From Bacteroidota bacterium (GTDB lineage Bacteria > Bacteroidota > Ignavibacteria > UBA10030 > UBA6906), in contig DPLS01000002.1 of the NCBI GenBank assembly GCA_003541875.1, positions 1-13,424 on the forward strand: a DNA stretch of 13,424 nucleotides, given 5' to 3'. The translations under genes were made by a program, and so were the position numbers. Shown here piece after piece: positions 6,729 through 13,424 of this stretch. The stretch's first letter is position 1; the number at the start of each line of letters is the position of its first letter. The notes beneath the pieces are model-generated. The model made no database searches. It was not told the DNA's origin and was given only the letters and a program-made list of their open reading frames with translations.

Positions 6729-7235
6729 TCAGGACAAGTACTTCCGCGCGAACGCGAACATGGGTAACAGCGCAATGGCCGCCGTGTATGCCGTAGTCGG
6801 GATCCCGTAGGCGAGCACCGACCGGGTCCAGCCGAGATCGCTTCCTTGGAGGAAGATAATGAAATAGAAAACGTTGTGAACAAAGGAGGCAACCGCAACA
6901 ATCACGATGAACTGGTAACCGCCCAAAGTGTTGTAGGTCTTGTTCTCGTTATAGAAGTATCCCGCCGTGAACCCGGCCACGGTCTTTGCCAGCGCTGCCA
7001 GGCCGAGCATGCTCTCTGTCATTCCCATCAGGTTCATCACGAGGCCGATGAAGAAGCCCGCCGTTGTCCCCGCAATCTGACCTTCACGAATCGCGATGTA
7101 CACGATCCAGACAACGAGAATATCGGGAACAATGCCGGCAAGTGACAGGAACTTCACCAGCGTAGAATCAACAACGACAAGGATCAAGGAGAGGATAACG
7201 TAGAAGGAGATGCGTCGCGCCACAGGTTTTCTCAT
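6729..7235 (-). CDS. mreD: Rod shape-determining membrane protein MreD
   Basis: This small, very hydrophobic protein of 168 residues has about five or six predicted membrane segments. MreD family sequences are poorly conserved; length, hydrophobicity and position between mreC and mrdA carry the assignment. MreD binds MreC and helps tune activation of PBP2-RodA. Its ATG (7235) overlaps the mreC stop by four bases (ATGA), a typical coupled arrangement without its own ribosome-binding site. Confidence 0.85.
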   Translation of the reverse strand: MRKPVARRISFYVILSLILVVVDSTLVKFLSLAGIVPDILVVWIVYIAIREGQIAGTTAGFFIGLVMNLMGMTESMLGLAALAKTVAGFTAGYFYNENKTYNTLGGYQFIVIVAVASFVHNVFYFIIFLQGSDLGWTRSVLAYGIPTTAYTAAIALLPMFAFARKYLS

Positions 7236-8059
7236 TTCGTATGTTTCTGTTCGAGGGCAACGCGTGCCGAATCGGCGGTGTGCATGATAACGAACACCTG
7301 CTCGATTCGGGACAGATCGACGCTTGGAGCAACTTCTATCGTTTGGAACAACGCACCCGGTGTCTGCGACGTCTTGCTCACGATTCCGATCTTGATGCCC
7401 GAAGGGTAAATCGTACTATATTCCGATGTGATCACCAGGTCCCCAATCAGAACATCCTGGGTCTTGGCAACATTCTTCAGAGAAAGATGTTCGCCGCCTT
7501 CCCATTGCAGTATCGCATCAACACGGCCGCGCTCCACTTTCGCACTCGCCCGGAAATCCTTGTTCCAGAGGATCTGACCGATGGCATAACGTGAGCTTGT
7601 CGAGAGCACCCTTCCCACAAGCCCCCCCTCCGTCACGATGGGCATGTTGGGCCTGACGCCGTCGCCCTCACCAACGTCCAAGGTAATCGTATTCTGAAGC
7701 AGATGCATCGTCTTTCCAACAACCGTTGCGGCCACATAAGTGAAGGGCGAACGTTCCTTGAGGGCGAGAAGTTGTCTCAAACGGTCGTTCTCAAGTTTTG
7801 CCTCCCGCAATCTGATAAGCTCTTCCGAGAGGGAAAGATTCTGCTCGCGAAGGATTGTGTTTTCGCTTCGGAGCTCGAAGTAGTTTGGGATGAACCCAAA
7901 AGCGCTTTCCACGGCGCCGATCGTTGCTAGGGTCAACGAGCGAATCGTGCGAATTTGTGGGGCATCGTTCAGCGCCAGGAGAAGGAGGGAGATCAGAACG
8001 TAGAAGATGAGGAGCAGATATTCTTTGAAGAGGAGAACTATGTCAACCAGGCGCCTCAT
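7232..8059 (-). CDS. mreC: Rod shape-determining protein MreC
   Basis: This 275-residue bitopic protein has a short cytoplasmic start, one membrane helix (about 10-30) and a coiled coil (about 63-102, 'ENTILREQNLSLSEELIRLR' onward). The periplasmic double beta-barrel part includes 'NMPIVTEGGLVGRV' and 'GDLVITSEYSTIYPSGIKIG'. MreC is the periplasmic scaffold that binds PBP2 and switches the PBP2-RodA synthase on. The ATG at 8059 lies 44 bp after the mreB stop. No good Shine-Dalgarno is visible. The overlap with mreD and the short gap to mreB support one transcript. Confidence 0.95.
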   Translation of the reverse strand: MRRLVDIVLLFKEYLLLIFYVLISLLLLALNDAPQIRTIRSLTLATIGAVESAFGFIPNYFELRSENTILREQNLSLSEELIRLREAKLENDRLRQLLALKERSPFTYVAATVVGKTMHLLQNTITLDVGEGDGVRPNMPIVTEGGLVGRVLSTSSRYAIGQILWNKDFRASAKVERGRVDAILQWEGGEHLSLKNVAKTQDVLIGDLVITSEYSTIYPSGIKIGIVSKTSQTPGALFQTIEVAPSVDLSRIEQVFVIMHTADSARVALEQKHTK

Positions 8060-8103
8060 AGGTTGTCATCTGCCGAGTGTCCATCGAGCAACTCGTTTCG
8101 GCC

Positions 8104-9129
8104 TTAGTATCTCCTGCTCTTGATGAGGACTTTGGAGTAGTGGTTCAAGTTCTCAAGAACTTTGCCTGTTCCGCGGACTACGGCAGTCAGCGGGTCTTCC
8201 GAGATGTGGACCGGTAAGCTTGTTTCGAGCCTGACACGCTCGTCCAGTCCTTTCAGCAGTGCGCCTCCGCCGCTCAGCATCACGCCGCGATCAAGGATAT
8301 CCGCTGCCAGCTCGGGTGGTGTGCGCTCGAGCGTAAGCTTGATGGCCTCAACGATTGCCGCGACAGGTTCACTCAGTGCCTCGCGTATCTCGACGGAGCT
8401 TGCCTCGGTTGTTTTGGGAATACCATTCACGAGGTCGCGCCCCTTCACACGGATGTTGATTTCCTCCTTGAGCGGCATTGCCGAACCGACTTCGCATTTG
8501 ATCGCCTCTGCCGTTCGTTCACCAATCAGAATATTGTGGTTCTTCTTGAAGAACTGCAGGATTGCGTTGTTCAACTCATCTCCCGCAATGCGTACCGACT
8601 CTTCATTAACAATACCCGACAGAGCAATGACGGCAATCTCCGTCGTGCCACCACCGATATCGACAATCATGTTGCCGACCGGCGCCTCGACATCCATCCC
8701 CACACCTATTGCAGCGGCCATGGGTTCTGCAATCAAGTGGACTTCCTTTGCACCGGCGTGTTCCGCGGAATCTCGCACTGCGCGTTTCTCCACTTCGGTA
8801 ACTCCGCTCGGCACGCATACTACAATCCGACGGCTCGGCATCCAGTTGGCGTGGATCTTCTTGATGAACTCGCGCAGCATCCCCTCAGCGATTTCAAAGT
8901 CGGCGATCACACCGTCTTTCATCGGCCTGATCGTGCGGATGTCGCGATGCGTTCTGCCAAGCATCTCCTGCGCTTCCTTGCCGATGGCGACGATCTTCTT
9001 CGTGTTTCGATCAAACGCGACTATGGAGGGCTCGTTCAATACGATCCCTTTGCCCCTCATGTAGATGAGAGTGTTGGCAGTGCCAAGGTCGATGGCAAGG
9101 TCTGCAGAAAAGAAATTGAAAAGTCCCAT
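8104..9129 (-). CDS. mreB: Rod shape-determining actin homologue MreB
   Basis: This 341-residue bacterial actin forms membrane-bound filaments that orient the cell-elongation machinery. The N-terminus MGLFNFFS is an amphipathic membrane-binding stretch. Nucleotide-binding motifs are present in order: phosphate-1 DLGTANT (14-20), phosphate-2 [12 protein letters not shown], and the adenosine motif [10 protein letters not shown]. Length matches the family (about 335-350). The ATG at 9129 lies 33 bp after the purH stop; I see no promoter in that gap, so it is probably read from the purN-purH transcript or from a promoter inside purH. Confidence 0.97.
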   Translation of the reverse strand: MGLFNFFSADLAIDLGTANTLIYMRGKGIVLNEPSIVAFDRNTKKIVAIGKEAQEMLGRTHRDIRTIRPMKDGVIADFEIAEGMLREFIKKIHANWMPSRRIVVCVPSGVTEVEKRAVRDSAEHAGAKEVHLIAEPMAAAIGVGMDVEAPVGNMIVDIGGGTTEIAVIALSGIVNEESVRIAGDELNNAILQFFKKNHNILIGERTAEAIKCEVGSAMPLKEEINIRVKGRDLVNGIPKTTEASSVEIREALSEPVAAIVEAIKLTLERTPPELAADILDRGVMLSGGGALLKGLDERVRLETSLPVHISEDPLTAVVRGTGKVLENLNHYSKVLIKSRRY

Positions 9130-9162
9130 GGGGCGAACGGATTACAGGTTATTTAACAAATC

Positions 9163-10704
9163 TCAATGTTTGAAATGTCTGATTCCGGTAAAGACCATGG
9201 CGATATTGTTTTCATCTGCGGCGTGGATGACTTCTTCATCGCGAATGGATCCTCCGGGTTGAATCACAGCCGTTGAACCGGCTTTTACTGCTTCGAGCAG
9301 TCCATCGGCAAACGGGAAGAAAGCGTCCGACGCGACGGCGGTATCCTTGACAACGAGTCCGGCCTCGACTGCTTTCTGTGCCGCGACACGCGCAGAGTCG
9401 ACGCGAGACATCTGTCCGGCCCCGACACCAATCGTTCTGTCGGGGCGCGCATAGACAATAGCGTTCGACTTCACGTGCTTTGCCACGCGCCACGCGTACA
9501 GCGCTGCTCGCGTCTCTTCATCGGTCGGTTTCCGCTTCGTGACGACCTTGAAGCCGTCTTTGGTAAGCCGACCTTTGTCGGAATCTTGAACGAGAAAACC
9601 ACCGGGGATGCTTCTAATTTCCAGTTCGTCGAGCGCGCGCAAATCAACAGCAATGCGGATAAGCCGTCGATCCTTTTTCTTCTTGAGGAATTCGAGCACA
9701 GAATCTGGGAACCCCGGCGCAATGATTACCTCGGTAAATATCTCATTCATCTTCTCTGCGGCGTCACGATCCAGCGGCCGGTTCATTGCAACGATACCCC
9801 CAAAGGCCGATTTGGAATCTGTTGCCAGTGCCTTTGTGTATGCTTCGAGGAGTGTGGTTCCGGAGCCCACACCGCATGGGTTTGTATGCTTGATGATTGC
9901 GACTGTTGGCTCATCGAATTCCGCAACGAGCTTTGCGGCAGCAGCGATGTCCACAATATTGTTGTAGGAGAGTTCCTTCCCGTGGAGCGTCTGAAACAGC
10001 GATCCGAAATTCCCATACACAGAGGCCCGCTGATGTGGATTCTCGCCGTACCGGAGGTTGGTCTCCCGGCGCATTGATATGTGCAGGAGGTCGGGCAGGC
10101 AGTTCTCCTTTTTCTGCGCGCGGTCAAGATACCGCGAGATGGCAGCATCATATGACGAGGTATGACGGAACACTTCCCTAGCCAGCGTGAAGCATGTGGT
10201 ATCAGAGATGCGTCCACCGTTTGAGCGAAGCTCCTCAGCGACCGCCGGATATCGATCGGGGTTGACGATCACGGCTTTGTGCTTGAAGTTCTTTGCTGCG
10301 GAGCGAATCATTGCAGGCCCGCCAATATCGATTTGCTCAACGGCTTCGTCGAGCGGGACACCGTTGCGAGCAATGGTCTGCTCAAACGGATACAGATTCA
10401 CTACAACCATATCGATGGCCTGGATGTGGTGTTCCCGCAATTGTTGAGTGTGACTGTCATTGTCAGCGACAGCAAGCAAAGCACCGTGGATCTTCGGGTG
10501 CAGAGTTTTAACACGTCCATCGAGAATCTCCGGGAACTCCGTCACTTCGGAGACCGAGCGTGTTCGAATGCCATTGGTACTCAGGAGGGTATGGGTGCCG
10601 CCCGTCGAGATAATCTCGACGTTCAACGCCTGCAAAGCCTGTGCGAATTCCACGAGACCGCGTTTGTCGGAGACACTGATGAGAGCGCGGCGGATATGAG
10701 GCAA
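9163..10704 (-). CDS. purH: Bifunctional AICAR transformylase / IMP cyclohydrolase
   Basis: This 513-residue enzyme catalyses the last two steps of purine synthesis: AICAR plus 10-formyl-THF to FAICAR, then ring closure to IMP. The N-terminal cyclohydrolase domain has [15 protein letters not shown] (7-21) and [13 protein letters not shown] (62-74). The transformylase domain has RYGENPHQ (218-225) and the catalytic Lys272-His273 in [11 protein letters not shown]. The C-terminus ends with GIRHFKH, typical of the family. The start is TTG at 10704, supported by AAGGAG five bases upstream and by the N-terminus aligning with other PurH. It follows purN by 21 bp. Intact and complete. Confidence 0.97.
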   Translation of the reverse strand: MPHIRRALISVSDKRGLVEFAQALQALNVEIISTGGTHTLLSTNGIRTRSVSEVTEFPEILDGRVKTLHPKIHGALLAVADNDSHTQQLREHHIQAIDMVVVNLYPFEQTIARNGVPLDEAVEQIDIGGPAMIRSAAKNFKHKAVIVNPDRYPAVAEELRSNGGRISDTTCFTLAREVFRHTSSYDAAISRYLDRAQKKENCLPDLLHISMRRETNLRYGENPHQRASVYGNFGSLFQTLHGKELSYNNIVDIAAAAKLVAEFDEPTVAIIKHTNPCGVGSGTTLLEAYTKALATDSKSAFGGIVAMNRPLDRDAAEKMNEIFTEVIIAPGFPDSVLEFLKKKKDRRLIRIAVDLRALDELEIRSIPGGFLVQDSDKGRLTKDGFKVVTKRKPTDEETRAALYAWRVAKHVKSNAIVYARPDRTIGVGAGQMSRVDSARVAAQKAVEAGLVVKDTAVASDAFFPFADGLLEAVKAGSTAVIQPGGSIRDEEVIHAADENNIAMVFTGIRHFKH

Positions 10705-10709
10705 GAGTA

Positions 10710-10715
10710 CTCCTT
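10710..10715 (-). promoter_or_regulatory. Shine-Dalgarno that fixes the TTG start of purH
   Basis: AAGGAG on the minus strand lies five bases upstream of TTG (10704-10702). No in-frame ATG is available near the conserved N-terminus, so this site decides the start. Confidence 0.75.
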
Positions 10716-10725
10716 ATGCTTCAAA

Positions 10726-11346
10726 CTAGTGTGTTACTACAGTGTTACGTGTGAGAGTGACAGCTCCTTCAGCAAACAGACGCAAGGCCTGAGGATAGAT
10801 CTCGTGTTCGATTTTCAGAACTTTTGCAGCGACGATTTCTGCTGTATCCCCCAGGTCTATCGCCACCCGCTTCTGCAATATGACAGCACCGTGGTCGAAC
10901 TCTTCATCCACGATATGCACCGTTGCTCCACTCACAACTTCCTTGTGTGCAACAACCGCCTCGTGCACGTGCATCCCGTACATTCCCTCACCGCCATATT
11001 TTGGCAGCAAAGCGGGATGGATATTAATGATCCGATTCCGGAACGCGGCAATGATCCGGGGGTGAAGCCGCTTCATATATCCTGCAAGCACAATGAAGTT
11101 GACCTCGTGCTGCCGAAATGTTCCCAGCAACGTATCGACAAATGTCGACTCGTCAGGAAATTGCCGTTGACTCATGTTCACCGCCGGTATTGTATGTGCT
11201 CGCGCAATCTCCAGAATGCCGGCGCTCAAATTGTTGCTGATGACAACCCGAACCCGAACGTTTGGCACTGTGCCTCGCTGGATAGCATCGAGTATGGCCT
11301 GGAAGTTGGAGCCTCTCCCTGAACCAAGAACTGCAACTTGCAACAT
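10726..11346 (-). CDS. purN: Phosphoribosylglycinamide formyltransferase PurN
   Basis: This GAR transformylase of 206 residues uses 10-formyl-THF to formylate GAR, the third step of purine synthesis. Visible are the nucleotide-binding start VAVLGSGRGSNFQAIL and the catalytic triad Asn-Ile-His in IINIHPALLPKY and Asp in EEFDHGAVI. These match E. coli Asn106, His108 and Asp144. Between the His and the Asp the chain is five residues longer than in E. coli (GGEGMYGMHVH region). I chose the ATG at 11346, which gives the compact N-terminus MLQVAVLGSGRGSN; an in-frame TTG nine bases upstream is the alternative. The gene leads the purN-purH-mre series. Confidence 0.95.
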   Translation of the reverse strand: MLQVAVLGSGRGSNFQAILDAIQRGTVPNVRVRVVISNNLSAGILEIARAHTIPAVNMSQRQFPDESTFVDTLLGTFRQHEVNFIVLAGYMKRLHPRIIAAFRNRIINIHPALLPKYGGEGMYGMHVHEAVVAHKEVVSGATVHIVDEEFDHGAVILQKRVAIDLGDTAEIVAAKVLKIEHEIYPQALRLFAEGAVTLTRNTVVTH

Positions 11347-11380
11347 GCTACTCAACGCGTTAGGGTGGTCAGTTAGTGGA

Positions 11381-11411
11381 CAAAGTTAAAGTTATTTTGT
11401 AACAAAGGCAA
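11381..11411 (-). promoter_or_regulatory. Candidate promoter of purN-purH (and perhaps the mre-rod genes)
   Basis: On the minus strand TTGCCT (11411-11406) and TAACTTTG (11388-11381) are exactly 17 bp apart and about 35 bp before the purN ATG. The second box is an exact TAnnTTTG match. The 112-bp gap to the upstream carboxypeptidase gene leaves room for an own promoter. It is nearly identical in both boxes and spacing to the candidate at 496-526. Confidence 0.5.
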
Positions 11412-11458
11412 CAAACGCAGACTGGTTGGAAAGGAATGAGGTCCAGTGTGGGCGCCAC

Positions 11459-12400
11459 CTAACTGACGGCTGATTCAAGGTACTGGATGGAAGCAGAACT
11501 TGCATCTACCTGTACTCTCAAGCCGATTGGCAACGTCATCTTCTGTGGCAGGTGTGCAAACGGTAGGTTGGAGATGAAAGGTCTTCCTGCATGGCGGGCA
11601 ACCTCATCAAGAATCTCTTCTACACTCAGCGATGGTTTGGCTTGGTCTTTGGGCAGGCAGTCAGAGAACTGTCCGGTGAGTACGGCATTGCATTTGGAGA
11701 AGACTTTGGCGTTGCGAAGCTGTGTCATCATCCGATCGACGCGGTACGGCTCTTCACCGATGTCTTCCAGAAAGAGCACAGCATCGGTTGTCCTCGGAAA
11801 GTAGTGAGTACCCAGCAGAGACACAACGATGGAAAGATTGCCTCCGACAAGTCTACCAACAGCCTTGCCGGGGTGTAATGTTGATGGCTGGACTCCGGGC
11901 GGGAAAGAGATGCGTCCGATTTTCTTTGTTGAAGTCACAGTTCGCCAGAACAATTCTTCCGTAAACCCATCGATAGTGTCGGCCATATCGACGCCAGCCA
12001 TTGGGCCGTGGAAGGTGATAAGGCCGCACTGGCGCCACAGAGCGAGCTGCAGGGCAGTGATGTCGCTGAAGCCCACGAGTATCTTCGGATTCCGTGAGAT
12101 GAGTCGGTAATTGAGTTTCGAGAGAAGTCGGGGTGTGCCATATCCTCCGCGCAGGGCAATGATTGCTTTGACGCGTTGATCTTCAAACATCGCGCGCAGA
12201 TCTGCCAGACGCTCTTCATCAGCACCGGCAAGGTAGCCGTGCACTTTGCCGACGCGCTCACCAACAGTAACCCGATACCCAAGACGTTCGAGATAGTGGA
12301 CCGCCCTCTCGATTCTTGGTGGATCGGCAATCGGGCTGGCTGGTGTGACCAGTCCAATGAGGTCACCATGTCGAAGCCGCTTTGGCTTTATGATGTTCAA
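11459..12400 (-). CDS. ldcA: S66 family LD-carboxypeptidase (LdcA/MccF type)
   Basis: This 313-residue cytoplasmic-type serine peptidase has no signal peptide. LdcA enzymes remove the terminal D-Ala from the murein tetrapeptide during peptidoglycan recycling; MccF relatives cleave microcin C-type acyl-adenylates. The Ser-Glu-His triad is visible: Ser112 in GFSDITAL, Glu212 in FLEDIGEEPYRVDRM, and His283 in FAHLPQKMTLPIG, close to Ser115/Glu217/His285 of P. aeruginosa LdcA. The start is TTG at 12400: an in-frame TAA lies just upstream and there is no in-frame ATG until residue 71. No clear Shine-Dalgarno is seen. The neighbouring cell-wall genes favour the recycling role over the MccF role, but this is inference. 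Confidence 0.88.
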   Translation of the reverse strand: MNIIKPKRLRHGDLIGLVTPASPIADPPRIERAVHYLERLGYRVTVGERVGKVHGYLAGADEERLADLRAMFEDQRVKAIIALRGGYGTPRLLSKLNYRLISRNPKILVGFSDITALQLALWRQCGLITFHGPMAGVDMADTIDGFTEELFWRTVTSTKKIGRISFPPGVQPSTLHPGKAVGRLVGGNLSIVVSLLGTHYFPRTTDAVLFLEDIGEEPYRVDRMMTQLRNAKVFSKCNAVLTGQFSDCLPKDQAKPSLSVEEILDEVARHAGRPFISNLPFAHLPQKMTLPIGLRVQVDASSASIQYLESAVS

Positions 12401-12428
12401 GGTATCAACTGATCTTTAATTCTGTGGC

Positions 12429-12457
12429 AAGATACGTATTGAGCATGCGAAAATCAA
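12429..12457 (-). promoter_or_regulatory. Candidate promoter of the S66 peptidase gene
   Basis: On the minus strand TTGATT (12457-12452) and TATCTT (12434-12429) are 17 bp apart, placing transcription start about 20 nt before the TTG codon. Each box matches the standard consensus at four of six bases. Confidence 0.4.
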
Positions 12458-12490
12458 AATTCGAATCGATCAACGTAATCGTATATCTAC

Positions 12491-12519
12491 TTGATTTTGG
12501 CGCGCAACACCCGTAAGTT
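12491..12519 (+). promoter_or_regulatory. Candidate promoter of the cNMP/GAF protein gene
   Basis: TTGATT (12491-12496) and TAAGTT (12514-12519) are 17 bp apart, about 50 bp before the ATG. The -10 box is weak. It lies back to back with the minus-strand candidate in the 170-bp divergent gap. Confidence 0.3.
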
Positions 12520-12570
12520 GAGGCCGTTCGCCTAGGACGAATGCCGTCTCCCTTCCGGAGTTAGTGGGAA

Positions 12571-13424
12571 ATGTCCGACCAGAATCCCGAATTCGAGCGA
12601 GTCCGCTACAATGTCCTCTTCGAGGCTCTTTCCGATGCTGCATTCCATGCAGTGAAGGGCAAGTTGAAGGAGCGCCGGTATCGTCCGAACGAGATTATCA
12701 TTGAGGAGGGAACCGATGGAGAGGAGCTGTTGCTGATCGTTTCGGGTCGGGTAAAGATATCGAAGACGATGCGGGATGGAACGGAATATCTCCTTGCACT
12801 CTTGCATGACGGCGACTTCGTTGGAGAACTGGATCTGATCGATGGACGGACGCGCTCCGCAAGGGTCACGGCACTGGATGATACAATAATCCTCTCTCTC
12901 CACAAAAGTCACTTCGAACTGCTCCTTCACTCAAGCCAGCCGTTCGCAATTCGGTTGTTGACGGTGTTGAGCGTCCGGCTCAGGGCGCTGATTCATCATT
13001 TTGCTTCCGAGACCGAACGAAAGGCACTGGAAGCAAGGATCGAGTTGAGCAAGCGGGAACATCTGATTGAAGCCACAAAGAAACTGAACTCCACGCTTGA
13101 CCTTGAGATGCTGTTGCAGATTATTCTCGACATCGCCCTCGATATGGTTCATGGAGATCGTGGTACGGTCTACCTTTTCGACGAGCGAAAGGGGGAGTTT
13201 TGGGCAAAGGTTGCCAAAGGACTGGAAGGCAACGAGCGTGTAAAAATTCACCTGGGGATGGGACAGGGGATTGCCGGTTATGTGGGAGCCACCGGAGATA
13301 CAATCAACATTCCCGATGCGTATCTGGATCCTCGCTTCAGCCCTGATGTTGACAAGTCTACCGGCTATAGAACGAAATCGATCCTTTGCATGCCGATGAG
13401 AAACAATGACGGCAAAATCATTGG
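12571..13424 (+). CDS. Cyclic-nucleotide-binding and GAF domain signalling protein (cut by window edge)
   Basis: The first 284 codons of a longer protein are visible. Residues about 15-135 form a CRP-like cyclic-nucleotide-binding domain ending in the phosphate-binding cassette GELDLIDGRTRSARVTA, with the Gly-Glu and Arg-Ser-Ala positions present. A charged helix (about 145-172), probably a coiled-coil signalling linker, leads into a GAF domain from about 175. The GAF part includes GDRGTVYLFDERKGEFWAKV and the strongly conserved NIPDAYLDPRF...GYRTKSILCMPM, as in GAF domains of cyclases and phosphodiesterases. No DNA-binding helix-turn-helix follows the cNMP domain, so it is not a simple CRP regulator. 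The output domain (cyclase, phosphatase, kinase or other) lies outside the window. The ATG at 12571 is secure because an in-frame TAG lies at 12562-12564; a weak GGAG is at 12557-12560. Confidence 0.88.
   Translation, partial: MSDQNPEFERVRYNVLFEALSDAAFHAVKGKLKERRYRPNEIIIEEGTDGEELLLIVSGRVKISKTMRDGTEYLLALLHDGDFVGELDLIDGRTRSARVTALDDTIILSLHKSHFELLLHSSQPFAIRLLTVLSVRLRALIHHFASETERKALEARIELSKREHLIEATKKLNSTLDLEMLLQIILDIALDMVHGDRGTVYLFDERKGEFWAKVAKGLEGNERVKIHLGMGQGIAGYVGATGDTINIPDAYLDPRFSPDVDKSTGYRTKSILCMPMRNNDGKII

Noticed and set aside
8162..9064. A 300-codon open frame on the plus strand opposite mreB
   Set aside because: Its product is rich in Ser/Pro/Thr as expected from the reverse complement of mreB codons; mreB is certain, so this is a shadow.
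10279..11322. A 347-codon open frame on the plus strand across purH and purN
   Set aside because: It is antisense to two certain genes, spans their junction and shows no domain or ribosome-binding site.
11372..11382. The string GTTAGTGGACA, also present near 4854-4864 and in part near 12561
   Set aside because: Too short and in unrelated contexts (intergenic, and at the mrdA stop codon); probably coincidence.
11447..11457. GTGG-GCG-CCAC palindrome just after the S66 peptidase gene as a terminator
   Set aside because: Only four base pairs per arm and no T-run on the minus strand.

Overview
The window looks like a chromosomal segment from the Bacteroidota/Chlorobiota side of the FCB group (Ignavibacteria- or Kapabacteria-like would fit). 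Three things suggest this. The order purN-purH-mreB-mreC-mreD-mrdA-rodA resembles the purH-mre-rod cluster known from that group. The edge gene encodes the secreted '[20 protein letters not shown]' repeat type common there. Two candidate promoters carry the TTG / TAnnTTTG signature described for Bacteroidota. The assignment is inference; no rRNA or other marker gene is present. No tRNA, CRISPR array, insertion sequence or phage gene was seen.

Layout from right to left, because almost everything is on the minus strand. At the right edge (12571-13424, plus strand) is the 5' part of a cyclic-nucleotide-binding plus GAF signalling protein. It diverges from an S66 (LdcA/MccF-type) carboxypeptidase gene (12400-11459). 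Next comes a tight minus-strand series: purN (11346-10726), purH (10704-9163, TTG start with a strong Shine-Dalgarno), mreB, mreC, mreD, mrdA (PBP2) and rodA (ending at 3634). Gaps in this series run from a 4-bp overlap to 44 bp. It joins the last steps of IMP synthesis to the complete core of the rod/elongasome machinery: MreB filament, MreC/MreD membrane partners, PBP2 transpeptidase and RodA glycosyltransferase.

Downstream lie a LonB-like (AAA_32/S16) protease gene (3527-1077) and a YbaK/EbsC-type aminoacyl-tRNA deacylase gene (1020-532). They are separated by a REP-like hairpin that overlaps the protease stop codon. At the left edge (329-1) is the N-terminal part of a secreted repeat protein with a signal peptide and near-identical 156-bp repeats. 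Its 202-bp upstream region is the most unusual part of the window: a good promoter candidate is followed by four abutting short palindromes (401-463), spaced about 16 bp centre to centre, which would lie in the untranslated leader.

Most of the window is housekeeping DNA and I see no clear new defence or mobile system. The points worth a second look are the palindrome array with its leader, the promoter motif shared by the purN and repeat-protein genes, the degenerate nucleotide-binding motifs of the Lon-like protein, and the recently duplicated repeats of the surface protein.
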